Source: an uncultured Bacilli bacterium
Lineage (GTDB): Bacteria; Bacillota_I; Bacilli_A; RF39; UBA660
Length of the DNA stretch: 64,000 bases
Direction of reading: 5' to 3'
NCBI GenBank assembly: GCA_934167695.1
Contig: CAKPLP010000001.1
Location: 1 to 64,000 of the forward strand
Shown here: piece after piece, positions 1-8,537 of the stretch
How the letters are laid out: every line of letters starts with the position of its first letter
Position numbering within the stretch: the first letter of the stretch is position 1
The notes under the pieces: model-generated
Told to the model about the DNA's origin: nothing
Database searches by the model: none
Seen by the model: only the letters and a program-made list of their open reading frames with translations
Made by a program: the position numbers and the translations under genes

Positions 1-90
1 CAATTTATAATTAACTAGCTAAAAAAATTATACCATTAGTCGTTAAATTTTTCTACACTACCATTGAAATTTAATAAGAATCCATTTCCA

Positions 91-114
91 AAAAAGTGTC
101 CAATTCCACTTTTT
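91..114. terminator. Possible terminator hairpin at left edge
   Basis: AAAAAGTG (91-98) and CACTTTTT (107-114) form an 8-bp perfect stem with an 8-nt loop. It would work on either strand because each arm ends in a T or A run. No gene is visible to its left in the window, so its owner is unknown. The rest of 1-380 is AT-rich and I see no coding pattern in it. Confidence 0.4.
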
Positions 115-387
115 ATGAATTTTACTAAAAGACATTGAAAAAATGTACTAATTGCTATATAATATTTTTTGAAAGAGAACTTAGTTCGTAACCTGTTGTT
201 TATTCGCTCCATTGACGAGTCTGTTCGAACTTTTCGAACTTAATATATAAGTTAATCTGAAATACGATTAATTTTTTTATTGTATAAATATACCTGAGGA
301 TAAATTTTGATATTTATGTTAAAATGCCTAGGAGGTTAAATATTCTGTTATAATAAAATTCAATTAATTTTATACTGTATGAAAATA

Positions 388-396
388 TGATATAAT
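388..396 (+). promoter_or_regulatory. Extended -10 promoter for the 420-1481 gene
   Basis: TGATATAAT is an extended -10 element (TG-n-TATAAT) with only a weak -35 upstream. It would give a very short leader before the AGAGGTGG ribosome site at about 405-412 and the ATG at 420. Confidence 0.5.
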
Positions 397-419
397 ATTT
401 AAACAAAGAGGTGGTTCTT

Positions 420-1481
420 ATGAGAAGTCAACCAACTGATGTCTATGCTAATTTTGCATTATTAGGAAATAATACTTATGATTTGATTTTTATGTATTAT
501 TTATTTTTATCACAAAATGTCAATTCTTATTATTGTGACAAATACAATATAGCAGATGAAGAAAAAGAAATTTTTTTAAAAAATATTGCATATTATTTTG
601 GAACAAGAGGTCCTATAATAATTGATAATAAAGGCCTTAATAAAATATTTGAAAATGGCGGAATACCTAAAACGTCAAATATGCCTGATTTATCCGCAAC
701 AGATATAATTAATCAAATAAATATGTGCTTAAAAAGTGATGCTGTTTATGTTTGCAATTCAGATGGAGTTTTAGATAAATATACAATGCTTATATTGGGT
801 TATTTAATGGCCATGAAACAAGAAATCTTCTTTTGGAATGACATAGATAAATCTGAATGGTTAATGTCTTGTATTTCTCAGAAAAATAATAATGGATATA
901 AAGAAGTTGTACAATTTCCTTTAGAAATGATTAGAACCCTTGCATATCCGTATTTATTTAAAGATAAAAAATCAAATTTACCACCAGGAAAATATGGTAA
1001 ATTAATAGTTACTAAAGATGGAAATTTTGGAGTTGATAGAAATACAGAATTTAATTTACAAGTGAAAAATCAAAAAAGCAGAAAAAATACACTTGTATTG
1101 TTAGGCAGTTTGAGAAAACAATTAGAAACTATTAAAGAAAAAGCACTACAATTTGAGAAAAATAGTTATAAAGTTTTGGCACCCAAAATATCTAATATTA
1201 AAAATGATAAAAATGGTTTTATAATTTTTGAGGATGATTTAAGTGATAATCCTATCACAATAGAATCAGAATTCATTGAAGATTGTTTAAAAGCAGAAAG
1301 TATTATTGTATGTAATAAAGATGGATATGTTGGAAATACTGTTATGTTTGAAATTGGATATTTACTAGCTAAAAAAAAGAATATTGAATTTATTCAAGAA
1401 CCAAGTGAAGTTTGGTTAGCAGATGTCGTAAATCATTTTACAGAATTAAATAATCAAAAATCATCACCAAAATATAAATAA
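420..1481 (+). CDS. Tandem nucleoside 2-deoxyribosyltransferase-like protein
   Basis: The protein has two related halves. Each ends in the same pattern: CLKSDAVYVCNSDG then ILGYLMA in the first half, and CLKAESIIVCNKDG then FEIGYLLA in the second. The second matches the nucleoside 2-deoxyribosyltransferase-like fold, in which the Glu of a G-T-x-F-E-x-G-Y motif is the catalytic nucleophile (here E311). In the first half the Glu is Ile, so that domain is probably inactive. The ATG at 420 is chosen because it sits about 7 nt from AGAGGTGG; the in-frame GTG at 411 lies inside that site. It stands alone with its own promoter and terminator. Such domains act on nucleosides or nucleotides, and some relatives occur in defence systems; the substrate cannot be read here. 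Confidence 0.6.
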   Translation: MRSQPTDVYANFALLGNNTYDLIFMYYLFLSQNVNSYYCDKYNIADEEKEIFLKNIAYYFGTRGPIIIDNKGLNKIFENGGIPKTSNMPDLSATDIINQINMCLKSDAVYVCNSDGVLDKYTMLILGYLMAMKQEIFFWNDIDKSEWLMSCISQKNNNGYKEVVQFPLEMIRTLAYPYLFKDKKSNLPPGKYGKLIVTKDGNFGVDRNTEFNLQVKNQKSRKNTLVLLGSLRKQLETIKEKALQFEKNSYKVLAPKISNIKNDKNGFIIFEDDLSDNPITIESEFIEDCLKAESIIVCNKDGYVGNTVMFEIGYLLAKKKNIEFIQEPSEVWLADVVNHFTELNNQKSSPKYK

Positions 1482-1592
1482 TATTAGTTACAAATAATAA
1501 AATATATTTAGCGAATATTTTCTATTTGATTTATATGTAAACCTTTTTAACAAAAGTTGTAGATGCCTACGACAACTGCTCCATTTGAAATC

Positions 1593-1626
1593 AACTTACG
1601 GACTTAAAAGTTCGTGAGTTTTTATT
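1593..1626 (+). terminator. Intrinsic terminator
   Basis: AACTTACGGACTT (1593-1605) pairs with AAGTTCGTGAGTT (1608-1620) through 13 positions including two G-U wobbles, followed by TTTTTATTTT. It ends the 420-1481 transcript. A second weaker hairpin (AAAAGTTC 1641-1648 with GAACTTTT 1667-1674) follows; I see no gene in 1482-1811. Confidence 0.6.
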
Positions 1627-1811
1627 TTATACAAAACTTTAAAAGTTCTCTTATCACAGAAAGGAGGAACTTTTTCATACTTGAATTTAAAGTAATTGAA
1701 AATTTAAAACCTAATAAAAATTTAACCTAAACCTAAATATAAGAAAAAATTATGACAAATTAAAACCATCTAAAAAAAAAGACATGCCAACTAAGAAGCA
1801 TTATCTTTATG

Positions 1812-3038
1812 TTAATTATCATTATTTTCTAAATATTGTTTTCTAAATTTAACATATATTAATAAAACAAAATATACAATTATAGCAAGTAAAAACGTAA
1901 TTTTAATTGAATTAGAATTTTCTGGAAAAACTAAATAAGATATTATTGGAAGTGTTGCTGTAACAATTCCTTCTATAAATCTTTCAAATGTAACATAAGA
2001 TGTTCTATAATCTTCTTTTGAATATTCATATATTGCTATATGATCAAACATCTCATAAGCACTATTCGCAAAACCAAGTAAAATATAAATTATTGGCAAG
2101 CAGAAGATTAATACATTATTATTTAATGTAAATAATAATATAAAAACAAAAATATATATAATACTCATAGGTGCTAATACTTTATTCCATTTTCTATCTT
2201 GAGATTTAGTTGCCCAAAACTTACTAGATAGTGCCTCTGAAAAATTAATCAAAATATTTAAAATACTATAATATATGTAATCAACATTCAAATACCTTAA
2301 TAAAAATACATTTAAATACATTATACCAATTCCATAAGCAAATCTATTTAAACCACCTATAATAAGAATTTTTCTAAAACTTTTATCCTGTGCAGGTTTT
2401 ACTACTGTTTCTTTAATTGTTATATTCTTTTCTTCAATCGGAGGTTTATAAGTAGTTATTCTAATAAAAATATCAATAAATGCAATTAAAAACACGATTG
2501 CAAATAAGATCATAAAACCATATAATTCATATCCATTTGCAGTAAACTTATCTAATATAACTCCCATTATTAAACTAAATCCCATGACTAATGTATTTTT
2601 ATAAATATTTCTTGTTGAAGCAAATTTAGTTCTATCTTCTTTTTTTACTAAAGTCATTCTCCAATTTACAAATGTTATATATCCTAATTCTCCAGTTATA
2701 GCATAAATTGAAGCAAGTATAAAAAATAAGAATGTTCTAATACCAATATCATCAGTCAAAAATGGTATAAATGCAAAACATATAGATGATAATCTATAAA
2801 TTGTGTAATTTGTTAATACAACTAATTTTGATTGACCAATTTTTGAAAATAAAGGTGCCGCAAATATTTGAACTATATTTGTTATAGTATCTAATACCGC
2901 ATAAATTCCAATAGCAAAGTTTGATAAACCAAGATAGACTGCAAATGCAGTAATAAATGAATTACTTGCTATTTTGTTATTTGCAGTATCTAAAATAGAT
3001 GATGTTAAATATTTTTTATATTCCTTTTTATAATTCAT
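1812..3038 (-). CDS. MFS transporter (multidrug-type)
   Basis: This is a 408-residue protein with about 12 hydrophobic segments in two groups of six, separated by a charged central loop near residues 195-225. That is the size and plan of major facilitator superfamily secondary transporters. The N-terminal part (an SNFAIGIYAVLD segment, then PLFSKIG in the loop after helix 2) resembles drug-exporter MFS proteins. The ATG follows a clear GGAGG. It is a single gene, convergent with the 420-1481 gene. Substrate unknown; export of a drug or metabolite is the family default. Confidence 0.7.
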   Translation of the reverse strand: MNYKKEYKKYLTSSILDTANNKIASNSFITAFAVYLGLSNFAIGIYAVLDTITNIVQIFAAPLFSKIGQSKLVVLTNYTIYRLSSICFAFIPFLTDDIGIRTFLFFILASIYAITGELGYITFVNWRMTLVKKEDRTKFASTRNIYKNTLVMGFSLIMGVILDKFTANGYELYGFMILFAIVFLIAFIDIFIRITTYKPPIEEKNITIKETVVKPAQDKSFRKILIIGGLNRFAYGIGIMYLNVFLLRYLNVDYIYYSILNILINFSEALSSKFWATKSQDRKWNKVLAPMSIIYIFVFILLFTLNNNVLIFCLPIIYILLGFANSAYEMFDHIAIYEYSKEDYRTSYVTFERFIEGIVTATLPIISYLVFPENSNSIKITFLLAIIVYFVLLIYVKFRKQYLENNDN

Positions 3039-3291
3039 TTTTCCTCCAAAAATTCAAGTATAATCATTAAATCATTATACATTAAAATACAATTTTTTTC
3101 CATACCCCTTTGAAAATATACAAGAAAGCAATATAATTAATTTATTAGAGAAATTTAAACATGCATAACCTCCATATCTTAAATAAATATGAATTAAAAA
3201 AAGAGGAAAAAATATCAAAATAATTTAATCCTCATTTTGCATTAAATTTATACTCCTACACAAATTCTTGTATAGTAATTACTAATACTTT

Positions 3292-3903
3292 TTATAAATT
3301 TTCTTTTATCTCTGGAAATAAGTCATATAAATTATATCCCAGTAAACTATCAAAGTACTCTTTTAATTTATATGATTCTCTTATATGATAATGAGTATTT
3401 TTATATACTCCGTGTCTTAAAAGTAAGTCCATTATTCTTTTATCTACTGTATATATTTTATCAGTACACATCAAATCACATAAATTAATTATTTTTTCAT
3501 AAATTGTATATTCTTTTTTTATATATTCTTTCATAAAATCATAGTATTGATTACTTGAATCAGTATAATCTCTATTGTTTGCTAAACAATCAATATCATT
3601 ATTTAAAAATGAATGCTTTAAACATATACTTGCATACTCTTCATCATAACCTAAGGACTTAATATAATTATAACCATTTATAGCATGCGGTATTACTCCA
3701 TCATTACTATTCCATCCATACTTTTTACCAATATCATGAATATAACCTAAGGTCTTTGCAAAATCACTATCCAAATTTATATTACCTGCTATAACACCTG
3801 CTACGTAACCTACGTTTTTAGAATGTTTTATCCATTTATCACTTGAAGTCTTACCAATATTTTCATTCAACAAATCTAAAGCCTCTTTACTTGTTAATTT
3901 CAT
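3292..3903 (-). CDS. HD-domain phosphohydrolase, copy 1
   Basis: This is a 203-residue protein with the HD-superfamily metal signature: His in the first helix (KWIKHS), the GYIHDIGK motif, later histidines (VIPHAINGY, CLKHSF) and a NLCDLM Asp. The family hydrolyses phosphate esters, often of nucleotides. It is a close paralogue of the gene at 4964-5572; their last 26 residues are identical. The ATG is preceded by AAGGAAG and lies 1 nt beyond the stop of a small decayed reading frame (3905-4045). The substrate is unknown. Confidence 0.7.
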   Translation of the reverse strand: MKLTSKEALDLLNENIGKTSSDKWIKHSKNVGYVAGVIAGNINLDSDFAKTLGYIHDIGKKYGWNSNDGVIPHAINGYNYIKSLGYDEEYASICLKHSFLNNDIDCLANNRDYTDSSNQYYDFMKEYIKKEYTIYEKIINLCDLMCTDKIYTVDKRIMDLLLRHGVYKNTHYHIRESYKLKEYFDSLLGYNLYDLFPEIKENL

Positions 3904-3904
3904 A

Positions 3905-4045
3905 TCACACTTCCTTATCTAATAGTAATTTTCTAATATCAAGATTATCACTGTTACCTATACCTATTTTTTTCAAATGACTACTCATCTAATTTATACC
4001 TTTACCTAAATTATAAGCATCTTGATATGCTTTTGTTTTTTCATT
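3905..4045 (-). pseudogene. Short coding remnant upstream of HD gene
   Basis: One frame reads NEKTKAYQDAYNLGKGIN, a TAG, then MSSHLKKIGIG through KLLLDKEV and TGA. The composition looks protein-like on both sides of the TAG, suggesting the 3' end of a lost gene with a nonsense change. No family is recognised. The second part (27 codons from the ATG at 3988) could also be a leader coupled to the HD gene. The rest of 4046-4205 shows nothing clear. Confidence 0.35.
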
Positions 4046-4205
4046 TCATACTACAACTCCACTTCATTTTTTCGCTTCACAATTTGATTTTTATAATAAT
4101 ATTTATCAGAACTTCTAAAATACTTTACTTATCAATCAACAATAAACGACATCATATATATCTTTTATAGAATTACCATACCATTTTTAGTCTATTAATA
4201 AAAAA

Positions 4206-4379
4206 TTACATTGGAGAAATAATCCATAAATACCCTAAAATCATTATTCCAATAACCATTACAGTAGTAATTATTATAAATGGTACCCACTTTTTGCTTT
4301 TCACACCATTCATAAATGCAAATATATCACTAATAGACAGGATTAAATATATTATCATTAAATACATAGTAAAAGACAT
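4206..4379 (-). CDS. Small two-helix membrane protein
   Basis: This is a 57-residue protein with two hydrophobic segments (about residues 5-22 and 32-52) joined by a basic loop (NGVKSKKW). The ATG at 4379 is preferred because AGGTG lies 8 nt upstream; a longer frame reaches 4421 without a ribosome site. It lies between the two HD-hydrolase genes, next to another membrane gene. No family recognised. Confidence 0.45.
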   Translation of the reverse strand: MSFTMYLMIIYLILSISDIFAFMNGVKSKKWVPFIIITTVMVIGIMILGYLWIISPM

Positions 4380-4436
4380 ATAAGCAACACCTACTCTCCG
4401 CAAACTAATTTTTTTCAACAAAAGTTAAATTATAAT

Positions 4437-4940
4437 TTATTCTTCTATACTTTTAATTGGCTTATTTCGAATAATAAAAAGAAATAATGGTCTTAATAAT
4501 CCCAAAGATAAAACAGTAAATATAGTTAAAATATCACTATATTTGTATGTACGACTTTTATATAACTTATGTGCTACTACTGTATCTAATATAAAGCCAA
4601 CTATTAAACTAATTATTAAAATAATAAACAAAACATTTCCTAATTCTTTATAAATATAAAAATAAAATCCTAAAAAAAATGATATAAATGTTAGAATAGC
4701 TGATATTATACCTATTACATTATTACCTGCAATTTTTCCTAAAAAATATTTGTTGTAAAACGGTATCCAAGCAAAACCAGAATTTTTATATCCAATACTT
4801 TTACTCATAGCCATAATTGAAATACTCTCAAAAGTATAACTAACTACTGTATATAATACAACAAATATAAATATAGCAATAAAAAAGAAATATATAAATG
4901 ATAATATACTCATAAGAAATATTACACTAAGTCCACCCAT
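4437..4940 (-). CDS. Multi-pass membrane protein, unknown
   Basis: About 167 residues with four hydrophobic segments. After the first one comes a cytoplasmic-looking motif, MAMSKSIGYKNSGFAWIPFYNKY-type. This is seen in a widespread but uncharacterised group of Firmicute membrane proteins whose loop reads roughly K-x-x-G-x-x-x-x-W-x-A-x-I-P. The start at 4940 has AGAGGAG 8 nt upstream; upstream in-frame GTG/ATG codons are too close to that site. It lies 23 nt after the second HD gene and may share its transcript. Confidence 0.5.
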   Translation of the reverse strand: MGGLSVIFLMSILSFIYFFFIAIFIFVVLYTVVSYTFESISIMAMSKSIGYKNSGFAWIPFYNKYFLGKIAGNNVIGIISAILTFISFFLGFYFYIYKELGNVLFIILIISLIVGFILDTVVAHKLYKSRTYKYSDILTIFTVLSLGLLRPLFLFIIRNKPIKSIEE

Positions 4941-4963
4941 GAGCATCACTCCTCTTACAAAAA

Positions 4964-5572
4964 TTATAAATTTTCTTTTATCTCTGGAAATAAATCGTAT
5001 AAATTATAACCTAATAAACTATCAAAATATTCTTTTAATTTATATGTTTCTTTAATATGATATTGAGTGTTAGAATATGCACCTCTTCTAATCATTATAT
5101 CAATCAGCCTTTTATCAATTGTAAATACTTTGTTTCCTTGTGGACACATCAAGTCACATAAATTTATTAATTTTTCTTCTATTGTATATTCATGTTTTTT
5201 TATAAAATTTGTTAAAAATGGATTGTCTTTTGGATTTGGAACTCCTCCAGCAGTACATACTATATCATTATTTAAATATGAATGAGTAAGACAAATATTA
5301 GTGTATTCATCATCATAACCTTTATTTTTTAAGTATTCATATCCTCTCATGACATGTCCATGTGACTCACCATTATACTTACCAATATCATGTAAATATC
5401 CTAGAGTAATTGCTTTGTCTATATCTACATTTATTCCTTTTTCACATAATGCTCGTGCAATTCTACCAGCACTCTCACCTACAGATATACAGTGTTCTAT
5501 CCATCTATCATCTGTTGTGTTTTTTCTTTCTGTTTCTAATAATGTTCTTGCTTCTTTAATTGTTAATTTCAT
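4964..5572 (-). CDS. HD-domain phosphohydrolase, copy 2
   Basis: This is a 202-residue HD-superfamily protein with the metal motif GYLHDIGKY, an upstream His (RWIEHC) and downstream histidines (HGHVMRGY, CLTHSY) plus NLCDLM. It is a near twin of the 3292-3903 product and identical to it over the last 26 residues. It is translationally coupled to the upstream HAD/nucleoside hydrolase gene by an ATGA overlap. That pairing suggests a role in nucleotide or phosphate-ester breakdown, which is inference. Confidence 0.7.
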   Translation of the reverse strand: MKLTIKEARTLLETERKNTTDDRWIEHCISVGESAGRIARALCEKGINVDIDKAITLGYLHDIGKYNGESHGHVMRGYEYLKNKGYDDEYTNICLTHSYLNNDIVCTAGGVPNPKDNPFLTNFIKKHEYTIEEKLINLCDLMCPQGNKVFTIDKRLIDIMIRRGAYSNTQYHIKETYKLKEYFDSLLGYNLYDLFPEIKENL

Positions 5573-7002
5573 CTTTGTTCTCCTATCTTATTAAATAAAT
5601 CATCATATATTTCATCTTTATTTAACTTTGTAACAAAAGTTATCTTATGTTTATTTTCAGTAATTTCATAAGATGTATCATCTTTTATATTTGGACAACT
5701 TATTTGTTTCGTTTCAAACCAATTTTTATTTATCATGTAGGCTATAACAGCTATGTCCCATATTACTCTTGATTCTTGTATCCCATGATATCCATCATTA
5801 TAAAATCTTTCAATTAAATAATTACATAATTCAGATTTGTTTTCTAAATATTTCTTTAAAGTATTAATATCAATTCTTAATTCAGAAACAATATTTCTAC
5901 AAGGAAGTATAGTTAACTTCACTTTTGACTCAAATACTATTTTTACAGCTTCAACATCTTGTTCAAAATTATATTCAAGATTATCTTTATATCCCAATTC
6001 ATTTCCACCAAGCCATATAACTTCTATTTTATTGATTATCCTAGGATCTTTTTTTATAGCAAGTGCAACATTAGTAATAGCACCTACTGCCATAATATAT
6101 GTTTTATCATTTTTTAAAGCAACTTCTATTATTTTATTAACAGCGTCATTACTTTCATGATATCCATTTTGAATATAATCTGTTGATCCTTTAAATACTT
6201 TGTTCCTAGTTTCAAAATTTAACCATTTACATATTTTTAATATTTCATTATAACTTAGTTCTTGCCCCTCATTAACAGAAACATTTTTTGTTTTATGAGA
6301 ATATGGAGCAACAGTAATAGCCTCTATATTAAATATGTCCTGATTTTTCAACATATAAGCAAGTGCAAATTGATCATCACACTCATTATAGGTATCAGTA
6401 TCAAATATTACATTAACTTTATTTTTTCTATAACCTAAAACTAATTCATAAAATTCCTTCCAACTTCTAACCCTTTGTACATTAGAATATTTATTATAAG
6501 GAGTATCCATTAAAACAGCCTTTATTCCACTATCAATACAATCATTACATATACGAACAGAATCATCAATCATAATATCAATATTATATTCCAAACACTT
6601 CAAAGTCTTAGCATGACTATCAGATGCATCTGTCAATACCAATTTATCATAATAAATATTATTTTCATCAAGCCATTTTTTAGTCATATAATAAGGATTA
6701 GAATAATCACCATTATCACGCCCAGTTATAATATAAATAAAATGACCAGCTTCATGGAGTTTATCTATATATTCTTTAGCACTATCAATCACTTGTAATT
6801 TAACTGCTATTTTTTCTATATTATTTTTATAAAATTCATTATCTTCATCCTCAGTCCAATCAAACATTCCATTTCTAATATATCTTGCATTTTTATTTAC
6901 AATACCACTATTTCGTAATAGTTTATCATGTATCAAATACTCATTTAGTAATACCACATTAAAATTAGAAATTACATTGTCTATATCTACTCCTATTTTC
7001 AT
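5569..7002 (-). CDS. Fusion: HAD 5'-nucleotidase-like + nucleoside hydrolase
   Basis: A 477-residue two-domain protein. Residues 1-190 are a HAD phosphatase of the 5'(3')-nucleotidase type: nucleophile pair in GVDIDN (D6, D8), ITGR at 92-95, and IMIDDS at 144-148. Residues 195-477 are an inosine-uridine-type nucleoside hydrolase: calcium-binding DTDTYNECDD at 201-210, and AVGAITN and WLGGNE further on. If both domains are active, one chain could take a nucleotide to nucleoside and then to free base plus pentose. The start at 7002 is chosen for GGGAG 8 nt upstream. Its TGA overlaps the ATG of the second HD gene. The fusion is unusual; substrates are not known. Confidence 0.75.
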   Translation of the reverse strand: MKIGVDIDNVISNFNVVLLNEYLIHDKLLRNSGIVNKNARYIRNGMFDWTEDEDNEFYKNNIEKIAVKLQVIDSAKEYIDKLHEAGHFIYIITGRDNGDYSNPYYMTKKWLDENNIYYDKLVLTDASDSHAKTLKCLEYNIDIMIDDSVRICNDCIDSGIKAVLMDTPYNKYSNVQRVRSWKEFYELVLGYRKNKVNVIFDTDTYNECDDQFALAYMLKNQDIFNIEAITVAPYSHKTKNVSVNEGQELSYNEILKICKWLNFETRNKVFKGSTDYIQNGYHESNDAVNKIIEVALKNDKTYIMAVGAITNVALAIKKDPRIINKIEVIWLGGNELGYKDNLEYNFEQDVEAVKIVFESKVKLTILPCRNIVSELRIDINTLKKYLENKSELCNYLIERFYNDGYHGIQESRVIWDIAVIAYMINKNWFETKQISCPNIKDDTSYEITENKHKITFVTKLNKDEIYDDLFNKIGEQR

Positions 7003-7039
7003 TTGCAATACTCCCATATTTATATATTTATTATTAATT

Positions 7040-7321
7040 TCATTTTACATTTTGACGGTTTAATTTTTTTATACCTAACTTACCCAAAAACAATATTCCT
7101 ATAAATTCAATAATTGCCTTCAAAATAATTAACATTCCAGATATCGTTGAAAAATTAAATTTAGATGGAATTTCATATTCAGCAGGATTATCAGGATCGT
7201 ATTTAATAGTTATAGATGACTTAGGTTTAAATATACCATTTAATTCTGCAAAATATTTATGACCCGAAACATCATACTCATATTCATATAGTTTACTATT
7301 AACTTTAAACAGGCTATAAAA
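7040..7321 (-). pseudogene. 5'-truncated DUF3592-like membrane protein remnant
   Basis: An open frame of 93 codons with no start codon runs from a TAG at 7322-7324 to TGA at 7040. It reads VNSKLYEYEYDVSGHKYFAEL, then KYDPDNPAEYE, then one transmembrane helix and a basic tail (GIKKLNRQNVK). The Y-x-Y-x-V-x-G plus YDPxNP plus C-terminal helix pattern is that of DUF3592-type proteins, like the intact one at 55025-55936. The N-terminal helix is missing. The remaining 7325-7448 is empty. Confidence 0.55.
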
Positions 7322-7448
7322 CTATATCGAAATATTATTACAATAATAATATAAATCCACATAATTTACTTTCTTAACTATCCTAAACAAATTATAACAT
7401 ACAATTCAAAGTTATAAAAAAAATAATGATATAAAACCATTATTTTAT

Positions 7449-7997
7449 TTAAAGTAAATTATATGGTATTAAAACACTAAAACTACCTGCAGCATAAGGA
7501 GCAACCTGATATTGTTCAAAATAAATAACAATTCCTTTATCAGTAAAAACAAAATTTTTAAAGTTTTCACTATTAGGGGCAGTACCACTTGTTAGCATTT
7601 CCAGAGAATTCTGATCATGACCAATATTCTTATCAGATAATAGTTGTCTTCTACTCTCTCTAGATATATCTAATAAAGCTTTATTATTAACAATATCGTC
7701 TATTTTAATAATTTTATTTTTTAATTTATCATAATTAATTGTAAATATTCTATTATCAGGATGAGCACCACCAGTATAAATAGATACATAAAAAACATAC
7801 GATAAATAATTTTTATAGCTAAATTCATCATAATTTATTATTAAATAATAATCAAAAAAAGGCTCCGCTACAACTTTACCACCTTCCAAGAACTCGTTAA
7901 TTACCTTTCCAATATTTAAAGAAATGTAATTATTTAAATATAAATATTTAGTTCTAGGATAAGTAATCTTCATTTCATTTTTTATAATAATCACCAA
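7449..7997 (-). CDS. DUF3298/RsiV-C-like domain protein, no signal peptide
   Basis: A 182-residue frame with the pattern of the extracellular DUF3298 domain found in RsiV: YTGGAHP, a FTINYDKLKNKIIKIDDI strand pair, and the ending QVAPYAAGSFSVLIPYNLL-type. That domain normally sits outside the cell behind a membrane helix; here no helix or signal precedes it. The frame opens at a weak TTG/GTG with no ribosome site, just after an in-frame TAA. It is therefore probably a gene that lost its 5' part, or one translated weakly behind pncC. Confidence 0.5.
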   Translation of the reverse strand: MVIIIKNEMKITYPRTKYLYLNNYISLNIGKVINEFLEGGKVVAEPFFDYYLIINYDEFSYKNYLSYVFYVSIYTGGAHPDNRIFTINYDKLKNKIIKIDDIVNNKALLDISRESRRQLLSDKNIGHDQNSLEMLTSGTAPNSENFKNFVFTDKGIVIYFEQYQVAPYAAGSFSVLIPYNLL

Positions 7998-8018
7998 TAA
8001 ATTTTATACAACTAACTA

Positions 8019-8486
8019 TTAAAATAGAACATCATGCAACATCAATATAATTTGATTTATAATTAATTCTTTATTTTCTTCTCTAGTATTTTTCGCTGCT
8101 ACTATTTCAGAATGATAAAACTTATCATTTTCACTATCATAAATACTTATAAAAACAACATTATCTTCCCCGTATAAATTGTTTTTATCAATTCTATTTA
8201 GTTTACCAGTAATACCAACCCCATAATCACTACAAGCAAAAAGAGAAATATTTTTACTCATTTCATCGGCAGTTTCAATACTATAAACACTATATTTATC
8301 GATAATATCACTTGAAACTCCCATTTTAATTTTATAGTCATTTGAATATGTAACTGCACTAAACTTTAAAACATCACTAGCACCTTCTATATTAGTAATA
8401 CTATTAACAACAGCACCACCAGTACAAGATTCCATTGTAGCAATAGTTTTATTTAATTTTTTTAATTGAGAAACTATTTGCCTCAT
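8019..8486 (-). CDS. pncC: Nicotinamide-nucleotide amidohydrolase PncC (CinA C-domain)
   Basis: This is a 155-residue stand-alone CinA C-terminal domain. The family motif is near the start (ATMESCTGG, catalytic-site Ser), followed by a GAS/TYSNDYK stretch, MGV and GVGITG. The enzyme deamidates nicotinamide mononucleotide to nicotinate mononucleotide in pyridine-nucleotide salvage. AAAGGA precedes the ATG. A 7-bp hairpin at 8510-8531 separates it from the rubrerythrin gene. Confidence 0.8.
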   Translation of the reverse strand: MRQIVSQLKKLNKTIATMESCTGGAVVNSITNIEGASDVLKFSAVTYSNDYKIKMGVSSDIIDKYSVYSIETADEMSKNISLFACSDYGVGITGKLNRIDKNNLYGEDNVVFISIYDSENDKFYHSEIVAAKNTREENKELIINQIILMLHDVLF

Positions 8487-8509
8487 ATAAACTTTCCTTT
8501 CATAAGAAT

Positions 8510-8531
8510 ACTCTAGCTAACAAACTAGAGT
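8510..8531 (-). terminator. Hairpin after rubrerythrin gene
   Basis: ACTCTAG (8510-8516) pairs with CTAGAGT (8525-8531). The following tract on the minus strand is ATTCTT, so it may be a weak terminator or mRNA end-protecting stem between rbr and pncC. Confidence 0.4.
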
Positions 8532-8537
8532 ATCATT

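Noticed and set aside
181..240. Slightly GC-richer stretch with a GTTCGAAC-type repeat
   Set aside because: Too short to assign; no palindrome partner, gene or known operator identified.
5837..6160. Plus-strand frame inside the HAD/nucleoside hydrolase gene
   Set aside because: Shadow of the opposite-strand gene, whose motifs are intact.
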